64,000 nt of DNA. Source: JAQBDA01 sp041301185. Its GTDB lineage: Bacteria > Chloroflexota > Anaerolineae > Anaerolineales > UBA4823. The notes beneath the pieces are model-generated. The model did not search any database. It was not told the DNA's origin and saw nothing but the letters and a program-made list of their open reading frames with translations. Below are positions 24,902-33,483 of this stretch, piece by piece. The number at the start of each line of letters is the position of its first letter. Position 1 is the first letter of the stretch. Location: positions 11,226 to 75,225 of the forward strand of contig JBFYSV010000202.1 in the NCBI GenBank assembly GCA_041301185.1. The letters run 5' to 3'. Made by a program: the position numbers and the translations under genes.

Positions 24902-25255
24902 GTGAAGCGCAGGTTTCGACTGACCCAATCAGCCGATTTCAAGCGGGTGAGGCGCCTCGGCAAGTCTTATCCTCACCCGCTCATTGTGCTGGTTGCTATG
25001 CCTAATGATATCGATCATAGCCGGTTCGCAGTTGTCGCCGGACGAGTGGCAGGTAATGCCGTGCATCGAAACCGGGCGAAAAGGATTATTCGAGCCGTGC
25101 TGAATGATCTCCTCCCAGAAGTTACCCACGGATGGGATCTTGTATTCATTGCACGCCGTCCTATGCAGACTGCCAGTTATTGGCAAGCTCATGCATCGAT
25201 CAAGCAATTATTGGGGCGCGCCCAGTTATTGGTTTCTGATAAGAGTTATGAATAA
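24902..25255 (+). CDS. rnpA: Ribonuclease P protein component
   Basis: A 117-residue basic protein that assists the RNase P RNA in maturing tRNA 5' ends. The RNR signature is clear in [18 protein letters not shown] (about 47-64), and the N-terminus [21 protein letters not shown] is typical. The start codon is GTG. It is 62 bases after rpmH and overlaps yidD by 8 bases. Confidence 0.96.
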   Translation: MKRRFRLTQSADFKRVRRLGKSYPHPLIVLVAMPNDIDHSRFAVVAGRVAGNAVHRNRAKRIIRAVLNDLLPEVTHGWDLVFIARRPMQTASYWQAHASIKQLLGRAQLLVSDKSYE

Positions 25256-25535
25256 CTCCTTCGATCAAGAATATCAATCTGAGCCATCTCTGCGCGATTT
25301 GCCTCTGACAATTCTCAACGTGCCGCGACTTCTGCTGCTCGCGCTTATTCGCCTCTACCAGATGACACTCTCGCGCGGATTGCCTCCGAACACCTGCCGC
25401 TTCTACCCATCTTGCTCCCACTATGGCTACCAGGCCATTTATAAACATGGAGTAATCAAAGGCGGTATCATGGCTGCCTGGCGGGTTATCCGCTGCAATC
25501 CATTCAACCCGGGAGGCTATGATCCCGTCCAATAG
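25248..25535 (+). CDS. yidD: Membrane protein insertion efficiency factor YidD
   Basis: A 95-residue protein with the YidD hallmarks [31 protein letters not shown] and [23 protein letters not shown], including three conserved Cys. It assists YidC-mediated insertion at the inner face of the membrane. The ATG overlaps the rnpA stop region by 8 bases. A longer open frame upstream is only read-through of the rnpA region. Confidence 0.94.
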   Translation: MNNSFDQEYQSEPSLRDLPLTILNVPRLLLLALIRLYQMTLSRGLPPNTCRFYPSCSHYGYQAIYKHGVIKGGIMAAWRVIRCNPFNPGGYDPVQ

Positions 25536-25617
25536 CAACCCTGGTCTATGAGCTAAAACAAAACTGGTGACATGGCTGGCGTTCATCATGCCTGGGTAAA
25601 TAGAATTAGACAAAAAC

Positions 25618-26694
25618 ATGAAATTAAAAACAGCTTCCATATTGCTCTTCTTTACGATCGCATCCATAACCCTTGCGGGTTGTACTGGAGCAACCAACGC
25701 CGCGTCGAGCTGGCCCGGGTTGAACGCAGACCAGGAACATGCATACGTTGCATTCAATCAGTTCGTTTATGCAATCAATCTCAGCAATGGTCTTGAAAAA
25801 TGGCGTTTTCCGATCGAAGCGGATAACAAAGTCTCGTTTTACGCAACCCCTGAACTGAGCCAGGATGGCCAGTTACTGGTGGGTGATTACAGCAATAAGC
25901 TGCACAGCCTGAATCCTGCCACTGGAACTGAGAACTGGCTCTTCGATGACGCGACAGACCGGTATATCAGTGGAGCGCTGGCCTTTAATGACCGCATCTA
26001 TGCTGCCAATAATGGGCATCAACTTTACGCGCTTGATCCATCCGGAAATCTCTTGTGGGAGTTTGAAACGGAAGGTCCATTGTGGGCCAAACCGACCACC
26101 GATGAACGCTGCGATTGCATCTATTTGCCATCGATGGATCACCACATGTATGCGGTGGTCGCTGAAACCGGCGAGTTAAAATGGCAGTCTGAGTCACTTG
26201 GCGGGTCTATTGTCGGGAACCCCACAATGAATGAAGCAGGGAGGATATTCTTCGGCACGTTTGGTAGTGAAATATTGGCTTTAGACTCCCAAACGGGCGC
26301 TTCTGTCTGGCGGACGCCAACTTCAGAGTGGGTATGGGGCGGACCGCAGCTCTACCAGGATCAATTATTCGTAGGCGATCTGGGGGGAACATTTTATGCC
26401 CTGGATTCTAATACCGGCACGATTGAGTGGCAAAAACAATTGGACGGGAGCATTACAGCCTCCCCCTTGGTCACGGATGACGCCATTTATATCCCTACAG
26501 AAAATGGCATTTTATACGCTCTTGATCTCAATGGCAACAATCTGTGGAACAAGCAATTTGAAACCAAACTGCATACAACCCCTGTCATCTCCGGTGATCT
26601 AATCCTGGTTGCCGCCAACGGAGGCGATGAGCTACTCTACGCATTGGAGACAAATGGAAATCAAAAATGGGTATTTATCCCAGAGAAGAAATAG
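25618..26694 (+). CDS. PQQ-repeat beta-propeller lipoprotein, BamB-like
   Basis: A 358-residue exported lipoprotein. The signal peptide ends in lipobox LAGC (Cys21). At least six PQQ-like blades follow, each with an ALD-x-x-TG-x-x-W pattern (for example ALDSQTGASVWR, ALDSNTGTIEWQ, ALDLNGNNLWN). The fold is that of BamB and quinoprotein propellers, but it lacks evidence for a cofactor. Sitting between yidD and yidC it may aid assembly of exported proteins, a position I do not know from other genomes. TAGAAT stands 11 bases before the ATG. Confidence 0.85.
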   Translation: MKLKTASILLFFTIASITLAGCTGATNAASSWPGLNADQEHAYVAFNQFVYAINLSNGLEKWRFPIEADNKVSFYATPELSQDGQLLVGDYSNKLHSLNPATGTENWLFDDATDRYISGALAFNDRIYAANNGHQLYALDPSGNLLWEFETEGPLWAKPTTDERCDCIYLPSMDHHMYAVVAETGELKWQSESLGGSIVGNPTMNEAGRIFFGTFGSEILALDSQTGASVWRTPTSEWVWGGPQLYQDQLFVGDLGGTFYALDSNTGTIEWQKQLDGSITASPLVTDDAIYIPTENGILYALDLNGNNLWNKQFETKLHTTPVISGDLILVAANGGDELLYALETNGNQKWVFIPEKK

Positions 26695-26707
26695 GCGGAC
26701 CTAACCT

Positions 26708-27490
26708 ATGTGGGATTTACTGATTATCAATCCAATGGTTAATACCCTGTTGGGGATCTACGCGGTCCTTAGCCGGGTGTTTGGACCAGAGAATATGTTC
26801 GGTCTGGCTATCATTTTCTTTACAATCCTCATCCGCCTGATCACTTATCCGCTTACCATACAGCAGATGAAGGGCGCTCAGGGTATGCAGGAGATGCAAA
26901 AATCAAAGAAATGGCAGGAAATCCAGAAGAAGTACAAGGACAATCGGGAAAAGCTGGCTCAAGAGCAGATGGCGCTTTACAAAGAAATGGGGATTAGCCC
27001 ATTTAGCTCCTGCCTACCAACCTTAATCCAATTCCCGATTATCATCGGACTTTACCAGGCTATCATCCGATGTCTAGCAGTAACACCTGTCCAGCTGCTC
27101 GATCTATCCAAGCATATCTATCCGTTCATCGATGGCGCTGCTCTGATCCCCTTGAACAATCAATTCCTGTGGATGAATCTAAGCCAACCTGAGCGCTTGT
27201 ACATATTCGGCATCGGCATTCCAGTGCTGGCAATCATCGTGGTGATTACCACCTACATGCAATCCAAGCTGATGACCCCGCCTGCTCAACCCGGCGAACA
27301 GGGAGCCCAGATTTCTCAGGCGATGAACCTGTATATGCCTTTCTTAATGGGCTGGCTGGCATATTCATTCTCTTCTGGTCTCTCCCTATATTTTGTGACC
27401 AGCAACGTCGTAGGCATCTTACAATACGCCGCCATGGGAAAAGTAAATTGGCGCAACCTGATCCCTTCGCTGCCGAAAAGAACTCGCTAA
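26708..27490 (+). CDS. yidC: Membrane protein insertase YidC
   Basis: A 260-residue YidC/Oxa1-family insertase of the short type without the large periplasmic domain. Five hydrophobic segments are visible. The conserved cytosolic loop MKGAQGMQEMQKSKKWQEIQKKYKDNREKLAQEQMALYKE and the following FSSCLPTLIQFPIIIGLYQAI are characteristic. It lies 13 bases after the PQQ lipoprotein and 35 bases before jag, so these form one unit. Confidence 0.96.
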   Translation: MWDLLIINPMVNTLLGIYAVLSRVFGPENMFGLAIIFFTILIRLITYPLTIQQMKGAQGMQEMQKSKKWQEIQKKYKDNREKLAQEQMALYKEMGISPFSSCLPTLIQFPIIIGLYQAIIRCLAVTPVQLLDLSKHIYPFIDGAALIPLNNQFLWMNLSQPERLYIFGIGIPVLAIIVVITTYMQSKLMTPPAQPGEQGAQISQAMNLYMPFLMGWLAYSFSSGLSLYFVTSNVVGILQYAAMGKVNWRNLIPSLPKRTR

Positions 27491-27525
27491 TGGGTATGTG
27501 AATCCGCAATTATTACGAGGCAGAT

Positions 27526-28314
27526 ATGGAAAATCGAGCTACATTAGAGGTAATTGCTCCTACAATTGAAGAAGCTATCGCGAAAGGCATCGATGAGCTA
27601 GGTGTACCGGAGGAAGCAGTTGATATCGAAATTCTTGACCCGGGTAGCAAGGGTTTATTCGGGATCGGCTCCCGTCAAGCCAGGGTACGGCTGGTCGTAA
27701 AATCCGATTCTCAACCCGGAGGGGTGACTGATAAGGCACCTGTAACTTGGATAAGCCAACAACCAAGCGTCTCTGCAGAAGCAATGCCTGCAACCTTAGA
27801 GGAGAGTGCTACCAGCGACTATTCCGGGCAGACAGCAGACAAAGAAGATATCACCCTGTACGTTGCCAGAGAAACCGTGGTCGAGCTTCTGGAGAAAATG
27901 AAAGTCCGGGCAACAGTAAAAGCATACTATGGTGAACCAGACGAAGCCCAGAGCCGCGCCCCGGTATGTGTTGATATCAATGGCAAGGATCTCAGTATCC
28001 TGATCGGCAGACAATCCGAGACGCTTAATGCCCTGCAATATATATCCAGCCTGATTGCAAGTAAAGAACTTGGTCACTCAATACCCCTGGTAGTTGACGT
28101 CGAAGGGTATCGCAAAAGACGACAGCAGCAAATCCGCTATCTGGCTCGGCGAATGGCAGAGCAAGCCGTGAAGACCGGTCGGCGGCAGATTTTAGAACCT
28201 ATGCCCGCAAACGAGCGGCGGATCGTGCATATTGAGCTGCGTGATAATCAGTCTGTAACCACCGAAAGTGTTGGTGAAGAGCCTCGGCGTAAAGTGACCG
28301 TAATACCAAAATAA
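27526..28314 (+). CDS. jag: Jag/KhpB family RNA-binding protein
   Basis: A 262-residue cytosolic RNA-binding protein. The N-terminal Jag domain (about 5-55, EEAIAKGIDELGVPEEAVDIEILDPGSKGLFGIGSRQARV), a variable linker, a KH-II domain (about 145-200, ILIGRQSETLNALQYISSLI) and an R3H domain (about 200-260, with EPMPANERRIVHIEL) are all present. It regulates small RNA or cell-division transcripts in Gram-positive bacteria. It closes the rpmH-jag block and is followed by a terminator. Confidence 0.95.
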   Translation: MENRATLEVIAPTIEEAIAKGIDELGVPEEAVDIEILDPGSKGLFGIGSRQARVRLVVKSDSQPGGVTDKAPVTWISQQPSVSAEAMPATLEESATSDYSGQTADKEDITLYVARETVVELLEKMKVRATVKAYYGEPDEAQSRAPVCVDINGKDLSILIGRQSETLNALQYISSLIASKELGHSIPLVVDVEGYRKRRQQQIRYLARRMAEQAVKTGRRQILEPMPANERRIVHIELRDNQSVTTESVGEEPRRKVTVIPK

Positions 28315-28350
28315 GTCATTCTTCGGCTTCGATTTTTCTAAAGTGTAATC

Positions 28351-28383
28351 AACCCCGTCAATTGCTTACTGACGGGGTTTTCC
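28351..28383 (+). terminator. Rho-independent terminator after jag
   Basis: AACCCCGTCA (28351-28360) pairs perfectly with TGACGGGGTT (28370-28379), 9-base loop, followed by TTTT. Confidence 0.9.
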
Positions 28384-28414
28384 TATGCTTCGTCATCCGG
28401 GTGGACTCTTCGTG

Positions 28415-28420
28415 TATAAT
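28415..28420 (+). promoter_or_regulatory. -10 TATAAT of leaderless pfkB-family gene
   Basis: Perfect TATAAT ending 6 bases before the ATG at 28427. No Shine-Dalgarno. It lies right after the jag terminator. Confidence 0.65.
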
Positions 28421-28426
28421 TCAAGT

Positions 28427-29275
28427 ATGCGCCAGATCACTCCACTTGAGCCAGTTGATTATTTAGTCCTCGGGCACATCACCATCGATCAAACGCCACA
28501 AGGACCGCGCCTCGGCGGTGGGGTTACATATTCCGCCCTTACAGCCCGAGCGTTAGGTCTGCGAGTTGGCATTGTAACTTCCTGGGGGCAAGAAATTCCT
28601 CTTGGACTCCTGAGCGATATACCTATCATTAACTATCCTAGCGAAACCAGCACCACTTTCGAGAATATCTCCAAAGGCAATACTCGAGAGCAATATATCC
28701 ACTCCACCGCATCCAGCCTTTACCTGAACACGATCCCTGACCCGTGGCGTAGCGCCCCAATCGTTCATCTGGCTCCTGTCGCTCAGGAAGTAGATCCTTC
28801 ATTAGTGCGTAATTTTCCCACGGCGTTGATTGCCGTTACCCCCCAGGGCTGGTTGCGCACCTGGGATAGAGCAAAGGTAGTTCAATCAACCGAATGGCCT
28901 GAGGCATCCTTCGTGTTGCAAAGAGCAGGCGCAGCGGTTATCAGCATCAATGATGTTGATAACGACGAGACCCGAATTGAAGAAATGGCAACTGCCTGCC
29001 GCGTTTTAGCTGTAACCGAGGGTGCCAGGGGAACCCGCCTCTATTGGAATGGAGATATCCGCCGCTTTCGCCCGCCAGAGGTCAATGAGATCGATAGCGT
29101 TGGCGCAGGTGATATTTTTGCGGCGGCATTTTTCGTTCGCCTATACACAACCCGCGATCCCTGGGAATCCGCCAGGTTTGCTACTCTTTTATCTGCATAT
29201 TCCGTTACACGATCCGGCCTGGAGAGCATCCCCACCAGTGAGGAGATCCAGGAGTCCTTGGTTGAGGTATTTTAA
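28427..29275 (+). CDS. PfkB/ribokinase-family carbohydrate kinase
   Basis: A 282-residue kinase. The N-terminal LGHITIDQTPQG and GGGVTYSALTARALGLRVGIVTS match the first PfkB signature, and the C-terminal DSVGAGDIFAAAFFVRL carries the catalytic Asp and anion hole. The family phosphorylates sugars or nucleosides. The substrate is not evident, and members this short in the middle region resemble Chloroflexota hypothetical PfkB proteins. The ATG at 28427 was chosen over one at 28385 because of the leaderless promoter. It lies 3 bases upstream of parA, so parA-parB may be driven from here. Confidence 0.88.
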   Translation: MRQITPLEPVDYLVLGHITIDQTPQGPRLGGGVTYSALTARALGLRVGIVTSWGQEIPLGLLSDIPIINYPSETSTTFENISKGNTREQYIHSTASSLYLNTIPDPWRSAPIVHLAPVAQEVDPSLVRNFPTALIAVTPQGWLRTWDRAKVVQSTEWPEASFVLQRAGAAVISINDVDNDETRIEEMATACRVLAVTEGARGTRLYWNGDIRRFRPPEVNEIDSVGAGDIFAAAFFVRLYTTRDPWESARFATLLSAYSVTRSGLESIPTSEEIQESLVEVF

Positions 29276-29278
29276 CGA

Positions 29279-30070
29279 ATGGGGTATGTCTATACGCTAG
29301 TCAACCAAAAAGGCGGGGTGGGGAAGACCACCACCGCCATCAACCTGGGTGCGTACCTGGCGTATTATGGACAGCGGGTTCTGATCGTTGACCTCGATCC
29401 TCAGGCAAACGCCACCTCCAGCTTGAAAATCGACAAAAATACGGTTCGTGGCGGCACATACGAGGCGCTCATTCGATCCTCTACTCTCAGCCATCATATT
29501 CTGCATAACCCGCGCTTGAAGCTATCCCTGCTCCCCTCCTCCCCTGCCCTGGCAGGTGCTGAAGTTGAATTGGTGAATGAACTTGCCAGGGAGACCCGCT
29601 TGAAGAAAGCTCTCGATCCAATCCTGGATCGCTATGATTATATTCTTATCGATTGCCCGCCATCACTTGGCTTATTGACTCTGAATGGGATTGTTGCTGC
29701 CCTGGATGGCGTCATTATCCCGGTTCAGTGTGAATACCTGGCGCTCGAGGGATTGAGCCAGCTCACCCAAACCTTAAATCGCGTCCGGTCTGCAATCTTT
29801 CCAGCTCTGAAGGTCTTTGGGGTGGTTTTAACCATGTATGACGGGAGGACAAATTTGGCGAATGATGTGGTTAGCGAGGTCCGGCGCTATTTCTCCGACC
29901 GGGTATTCCAAAGTCTGATTCCCCGCAGTGTTCGCCTGGCTGAAGCACCCTCCTATGGACAACCGATCACTGTATACGCGCCACAATCGAGCGGTGCAGA
30001 AGCCTATGCTGCCCTTGCCAGGGAAGTTCTGGAATTAAACGGTGTCCGTATCCCCACACTACAGGCTTAA
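29279..30070 (+). CDS. parA: Chromosome partitioning ATPase ParA (Soj)
   Basis: A 263-residue deviant-Walker ATPase that moves ParB-parS complexes. NQKGGVGKTTTAINLG (about 8-23) is intact, followed by DLDPQANATSSL and DCPPSLGLLTLNG. TMYDGRTNLANDVVSEVR and the C-terminal PRSVRLAEAPSYGQPI are typical of chromosomal Soj. It starts 3 bases after pfkB, and parB follows after 6 bases. Confidence 0.96.
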   Translation: MGYVYTLVNQKGGVGKTTTAINLGAYLAYYGQRVLIVDLDPQANATSSLKIDKNTVRGGTYEALIRSSTLSHHILHNPRLKLSLLPSSPALAGAEVELVNELARETRLKKALDPILDRYDYILIDCPPSLGLLTLNGIVAALDGVIIPVQCEYLALEGLSQLTQTLNRVRSAIFPALKVFGVVLTMYDGRTNLANDVVSEVRRYFSDRVFQSLIPRSVRLAEAPSYGQPITVYAPQSSGAEAYAALAREVLELNGVRIPTLQA

Positions 30071-30076
30071 CTTACT

Positions 30077-30934
30077 ATGACCCGAAAAACTGGACTTGGG
30101 CGAGGCTTAGATGCTCTGATCCCCGGGGGCGAACCACCCTCCACGGGTGTTATTGAAATACCAGTAAATCTGATCACTCCAAACCCGAGACAGCCACGCA
30201 GTCGCTTCGACGCCGAGGAATTATCTGAGCTGGCTGACTCCATAAAAGAGCACGGTGTCCTTCAACCGATCATCGTATCTTTTGATGAACATGACTCCCA
30301 ATATGTGCTGATTGCCGGTGAAAGGCGCTGGATGGCAGCTCGACAAGCCGGTCTGGAATCGATTCCATCCATAGTGCGCGAAGTCAACGATCAGCAGCGC
30401 GTCGAGCTGGCTTTGATCGAGAACGTCCAACGTTCCGATCTCAGCCCCCTGGAAGCGGCCGAAGCATATCACCAGTTAAGTGAAGAGTTTGCACTGTCTC
30501 ATGATCAAATTTCTACAAGAGTAGGGAAAAGCCGCACCACGATTACCAACACTCTCCGGCTCTTAAAACTCCCAATAGATGTAAAAACCGCCCTGGCCGA
30601 AGACCGGATTAGCGAAGGGCATGCCAGGGCGTTGCTGTCCTTGAACAATCCACAGGCCCAGACCGCAGCCTTGCAGACCATCCTGGCAAAAGACCTGACA
30701 GTGCGCCAGACGGAACAACTGGTACGAAAGCTGAGTGGAGAGAAGCCGGCACCGGTTCCCAAACCGACGGCTGCGCCAGAAATTTTATCCCTGGAAGAAC
30801 AATTGCGCTCGCGGTTGGGTACAAAAGTGAAAGTCAACCCCCGCAAAAAGGGCGGCTCAATTGTTATTCATTATTTTTCAACCGAAGAGCTCAATTCATT
30901 GCTGGACCTCCTCCTCGGAAATTCACAAGACTGA
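30077..30934 (+). CDS. parB: Chromosome partitioning protein ParB (Spo0J)
   Basis: A 285-residue CTPase/DNA-clamp. N-terminal KTGLGRGLDALIPGG, the ParB CTPase domain with NPRQPRSRFD and the GERRWMAARQAG arginine patch, an HTH (about 140-165, SHDQISTRVGKSRTTITNTLRLLKLP) and a C-terminal dimerisation segment are all seen. A consensus parS (TGTTTCACGTGAAACA) was not seen in this window by eye. The amidohydrolase follows after 17 bases. Confidence 0.96.
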   Translation: MTRKTGLGRGLDALIPGGEPPSTGVIEIPVNLITPNPRQPRSRFDAEELSELADSIKEHGVLQPIIVSFDEHDSQYVLIAGERRWMAARQAGLESIPSIVREVNDQQRVELALIENVQRSDLSPLEAAEAYHQLSEEFALSHDQISTRVGKSRTTITNTLRLLKLPIDVKTALAEDRISEGHARALLSLNNPQAQTAALQTILAKDLTVRQTEQLVRKLSGEKPAPVPKPTAAPEILSLEEQLRSRLGTKVKVNPRKKGGSIVIHYFSTEELNSLLDLLLGNSQD

Positions 30935-30951
30935 CCAACGCAGGACATTCT

Positions 30952-32535
30952 ATGCTGGCTATCACTAACGCTAACATCTATACTTTTGACGCGGCTCAAC
31001 CCTGTGTCGAGGCTCTACTGATTGACCGGGGTAATGTAATCTTAGCAGGGAGCAATGACTTAATCACATCCGAGATAAAAGCAGGAGATACCAGACAAGA
31101 CCTGGATGGTCTCACAATAATCCCCGGGCTGACAGATGCCCATATCCATCTCGAACTGTACGCATTTTCTCTGCAAAAGGTGGATTGTGAAACGGATACG
31201 AAAGAAGAGTGCCTGCGGCGTGTGAAGGATCGCTCTCTGCGTGCTTCCCAGGGAGAATGGATCCTGGGGCATGGTTGGAACCAGAATAACTGGCATGCGG
31301 GTTTTGGCACAAATGCAGACCTGGATGCCATCACCACCACCAACCCGATTTATCTCACCGCAAAATCACTACATGCCGGATGGGCAAACTCCCAGGCGTT
31401 ACGACTGGCAAATATTACTCCCAACACACCAAACCCCCCAGGCGGTCAGATTGGCCGAGATGCTAAAGGTAATCCGAATGGTATCGTCTTTGAGAGTGCC
31501 ATGGAGCTTGTCGCCCGGGTAATTCCGGAACCGAGCATAGAACAAACCGTTCAAGCAATCCAGGCTGCCCAGGTCATTTTGTGGCAAGCCGGTATTACAG
31601 CAGTGCATGATTTTGATCGCCGGCGTTGTTTCCAGGCGTTACAAATCCTGCACAATCGCGGCGAGCTTGGAATCCGGGTTTTGAAGAGTATCCCGCTAGA
31701 AGACCTGCCCCACGTTATTGCGCTTGGCATCCGCAGCGGATTTGGCGATGACTTTCTTCGCATTGGCAGTCTGAAGGCATTTGCAGATGGCGCCCTTGGT
31801 CCCCACACCGCGGCGATGCTTCAACCTTATGCAGACGATCCCAGAAACCGGGGTATGTTGCTCCTTGACCGGGAAGAGTTAGCCGAACAAGGTCGCCAGG
31901 CGGTCGAGAATGGGATCAGCCTGGCAGTCCATGCAATTGGCGACCTTGCAAATCATGAAGTTCTGGATGCTTTCGAACAGATTCGTTTGTTCGAGCGCCA
32001 GCAAGGCCTTCCTGAATTACGCCATCGCATTGAGCATGTCCAGCTCATCCACCCACAGGATGTTAACCGCCTTGCGAGACTCAAGATTATTGCCTCCATG
32101 CAACCCATCCATGCAACCTCAGATATGCTAATGGCTGACCGCTTCTGGGGTGGACGTTCCAGGCTGGCCTACGCCTGGCGCAGCCAGCTCGATCATGGAG
32201 CAATACTTGCTTTTGGATCCGATGCGCCGGTCGAATCTCCCAACCCGTTTTGGGGACTTCATGCAGCAGTCACCCGCCAGAGACCGGATGGGACACCATC
32301 TGCAGATGGATGGTATCCTGCCCAAAGACTGAGCCTGACCGAGGCAATCCAGGCGTATACCCGCGGCGCAGCCCATACCGCCGGTATGGAATCTCGCCTG
32401 GGCAGGCTGGCGCCCGGATACCTGGCAGACTTGATTGTCTTGCCATCCGATCCATTCAAGGTAGCACCCAATCAAATACGGGACTTGCGTCCCGTATCAA
32501 CCATGGTATCTGGTAATTGGGTATTCCAAAGCTAA
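30952..32535 (+). CDS. Amidohydrolase family 3, YtcJ-like
   Basis: A 527-residue metal-dependent hydrolase. N-terminal and C-terminal beta-sandwich parts flank a TIM barrel. Metal-site motifs are DAHIHLE (about 62-68), HAIGD and HRIEHVQ, and SDAPVES near the end. The YtcJ/N-substituted formamide deformylase subfamily has this length and GHGWNQNNW-type region. Substrate unknown, and location cytosolic since there is no signal peptide. AGGACA precedes the ATG. Its link to parAB is only positional. It is convergent with the response regulator gene. Confidence 0.9.
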   Translation: MLAITNANIYTFDAAQPCVEALLIDRGNVILAGSNDLITSEIKAGDTRQDLDGLTIIPGLTDAHIHLELYAFSLQKVDCETDTKEECLRRVKDRSLRASQGEWILGHGWNQNNWHAGFGTNADLDAITTTNPIYLTAKSLHAGWANSQALRLANITPNTPNPPGGQIGRDAKGNPNGIVFESAMELVARVIPEPSIEQTVQAIQAAQVILWQAGITAVHDFDRRRCFQALQILHNRGELGIRVLKSIPLEDLPHVIALGIRSGFGDDFLRIGSLKAFADGALGPHTAAMLQPYADDPRNRGMLLLDREELAEQGRQAVENGISLAVHAIGDLANHEVLDAFEQIRLFERQQGLPELRHRIEHVQLIHPQDVNRLARLKIIASMQPIHATSDMLMADRFWGGRSRLAYAWRSQLDHGAILAFGSDAPVESPNPFWGLHAAVTRQRPDGTPSADGWYPAQRLSLTEAIQAYTRGAAHTAGMESRLGRLAPGYLADLIVLPSDPFKVAPNQIRDLRPVSTMVSGNWVFQS

Positions 32536-32556
32536 AGTGAATCCCAGGCGAGCTTA

Positions 32557-33246
32557 CTAATCCCCAAATCGATATCCAGTCCCCCACACTGTCTGGATAT
32601 ATCGCGGCTGGGATGGATCTAGCTCGACTTTTTTCCTCAGCCGGCGGACTGTTGCCTCGATCATATTCATATCCGCCCCGGTAGACATATAACCCCAAAC
32701 ATTATGCAACAGATCCTCTTTACTCAGTACGATCCCGGCATTTTGCATCAGGTATTTTAGTAATTGAAATTCCAACGGGGAGACAGGGATGCTTTTTTCT
32801 CGGAAGATCACCCGTTGAGCATCCAGGTCCAGGGTCAGGCTATCGAAAGCCAGTTTCCGTCGTGAGAATTGCTTGTATCCATTCGATCGGCGCAGCAAAG
32901 CCTGGACGCGGGCAATCATCTCCCGTGGGCGGATGGGTTTGACAACATAATCGTCAGCACCAGCCTCGATGCCTGCAACAACATCCTCTTCTCTGCCTCT
33001 ACCAGTAACCAACAAGATCGGGAGCGAAGAGTTATCCCGCATGATTTTACACACCTGCAATCCATTCATCCTGGGCATTATTACATCCAGGATTGCAAGA
33101 TCGATCGGAGTTGTCCGCAGCACTTCAAGCGCCTGCACACCGTTATCAGCAAAAACTACCTCAAACCCCGCGGCTTCAAGTGTTAATCCTACACTCTGTT
33201 GGATATCGAGATCGTCATCAGCAAACAGGATAGTCGTTTTTATCAC
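32557..33246 (-). CDS. OmpR/PhoB-family response regulator
   Basis: A 229-residue two-domain regulator: a receiver with Asp54 (LAILDVIMP) and acidic pocket DDD at 10-12, Thr in LLVTG, Lys in YVVKPI, followed by a winged-helix DNA-binding domain (about 130-229) with SPLEFQLLKYLMQNAGIVLSKEDLLHNVWG and VRRLRKKVE. The start codon is GTG with AGGAG about 8 bases upstream. No kinase gene adjoins, so it is an orphan whose partner lies elsewhere. The adjacent sortase gene is a natural candidate target (inference). Confidence 0.94.
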   Translation of the reverse strand: MIKTTILFADDDLDIQQSVGLTLEAAGFEVVFADNGVQALEVLRTTPIDLAILDVIMPRMNGLQVCKIMRDNSSLPILLVTGRGREEDVVAGIEAGADDYVVKPIRPREMIARVQALLRRSNGYKQFSRRKLAFDSLTLDLDAQRVIFREKSIPVSPLEFQLLKYLMQNAGIVLSKEDLLHNVWGYMSTGADMNMIEATVRRLRKKVELDPSQPRYIQTVWGTGYRFGD

Positions 33247-33483
33247 CCCACAAACTCCTGAAAATGTCTCCGTTGCTATTCAGCCCAAGCAATTTGCTGT
33301 GATGCCAAATTAAAGAACGCAATGGCTCTTGACTTGTTACACTTATTTACAATTTCCTGACAATCACCTTGCAATTTTGTTAGGTTCTACCATCCCCCAA
33401 ACCGGCATGTGAAATATGATTAACCAAACTGCATGCCTGTTTTTTTTGTTGTTTCCTGCTCTCTTGCTATGATAATCAATAAC

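Noticed and set aside
33404..33448. GGCATG...CATGCC followed by a run of T on the plus strand
   Set aside because: Only 6 bp with a 22-base loop and no plus-strand gene that would need a terminator here.
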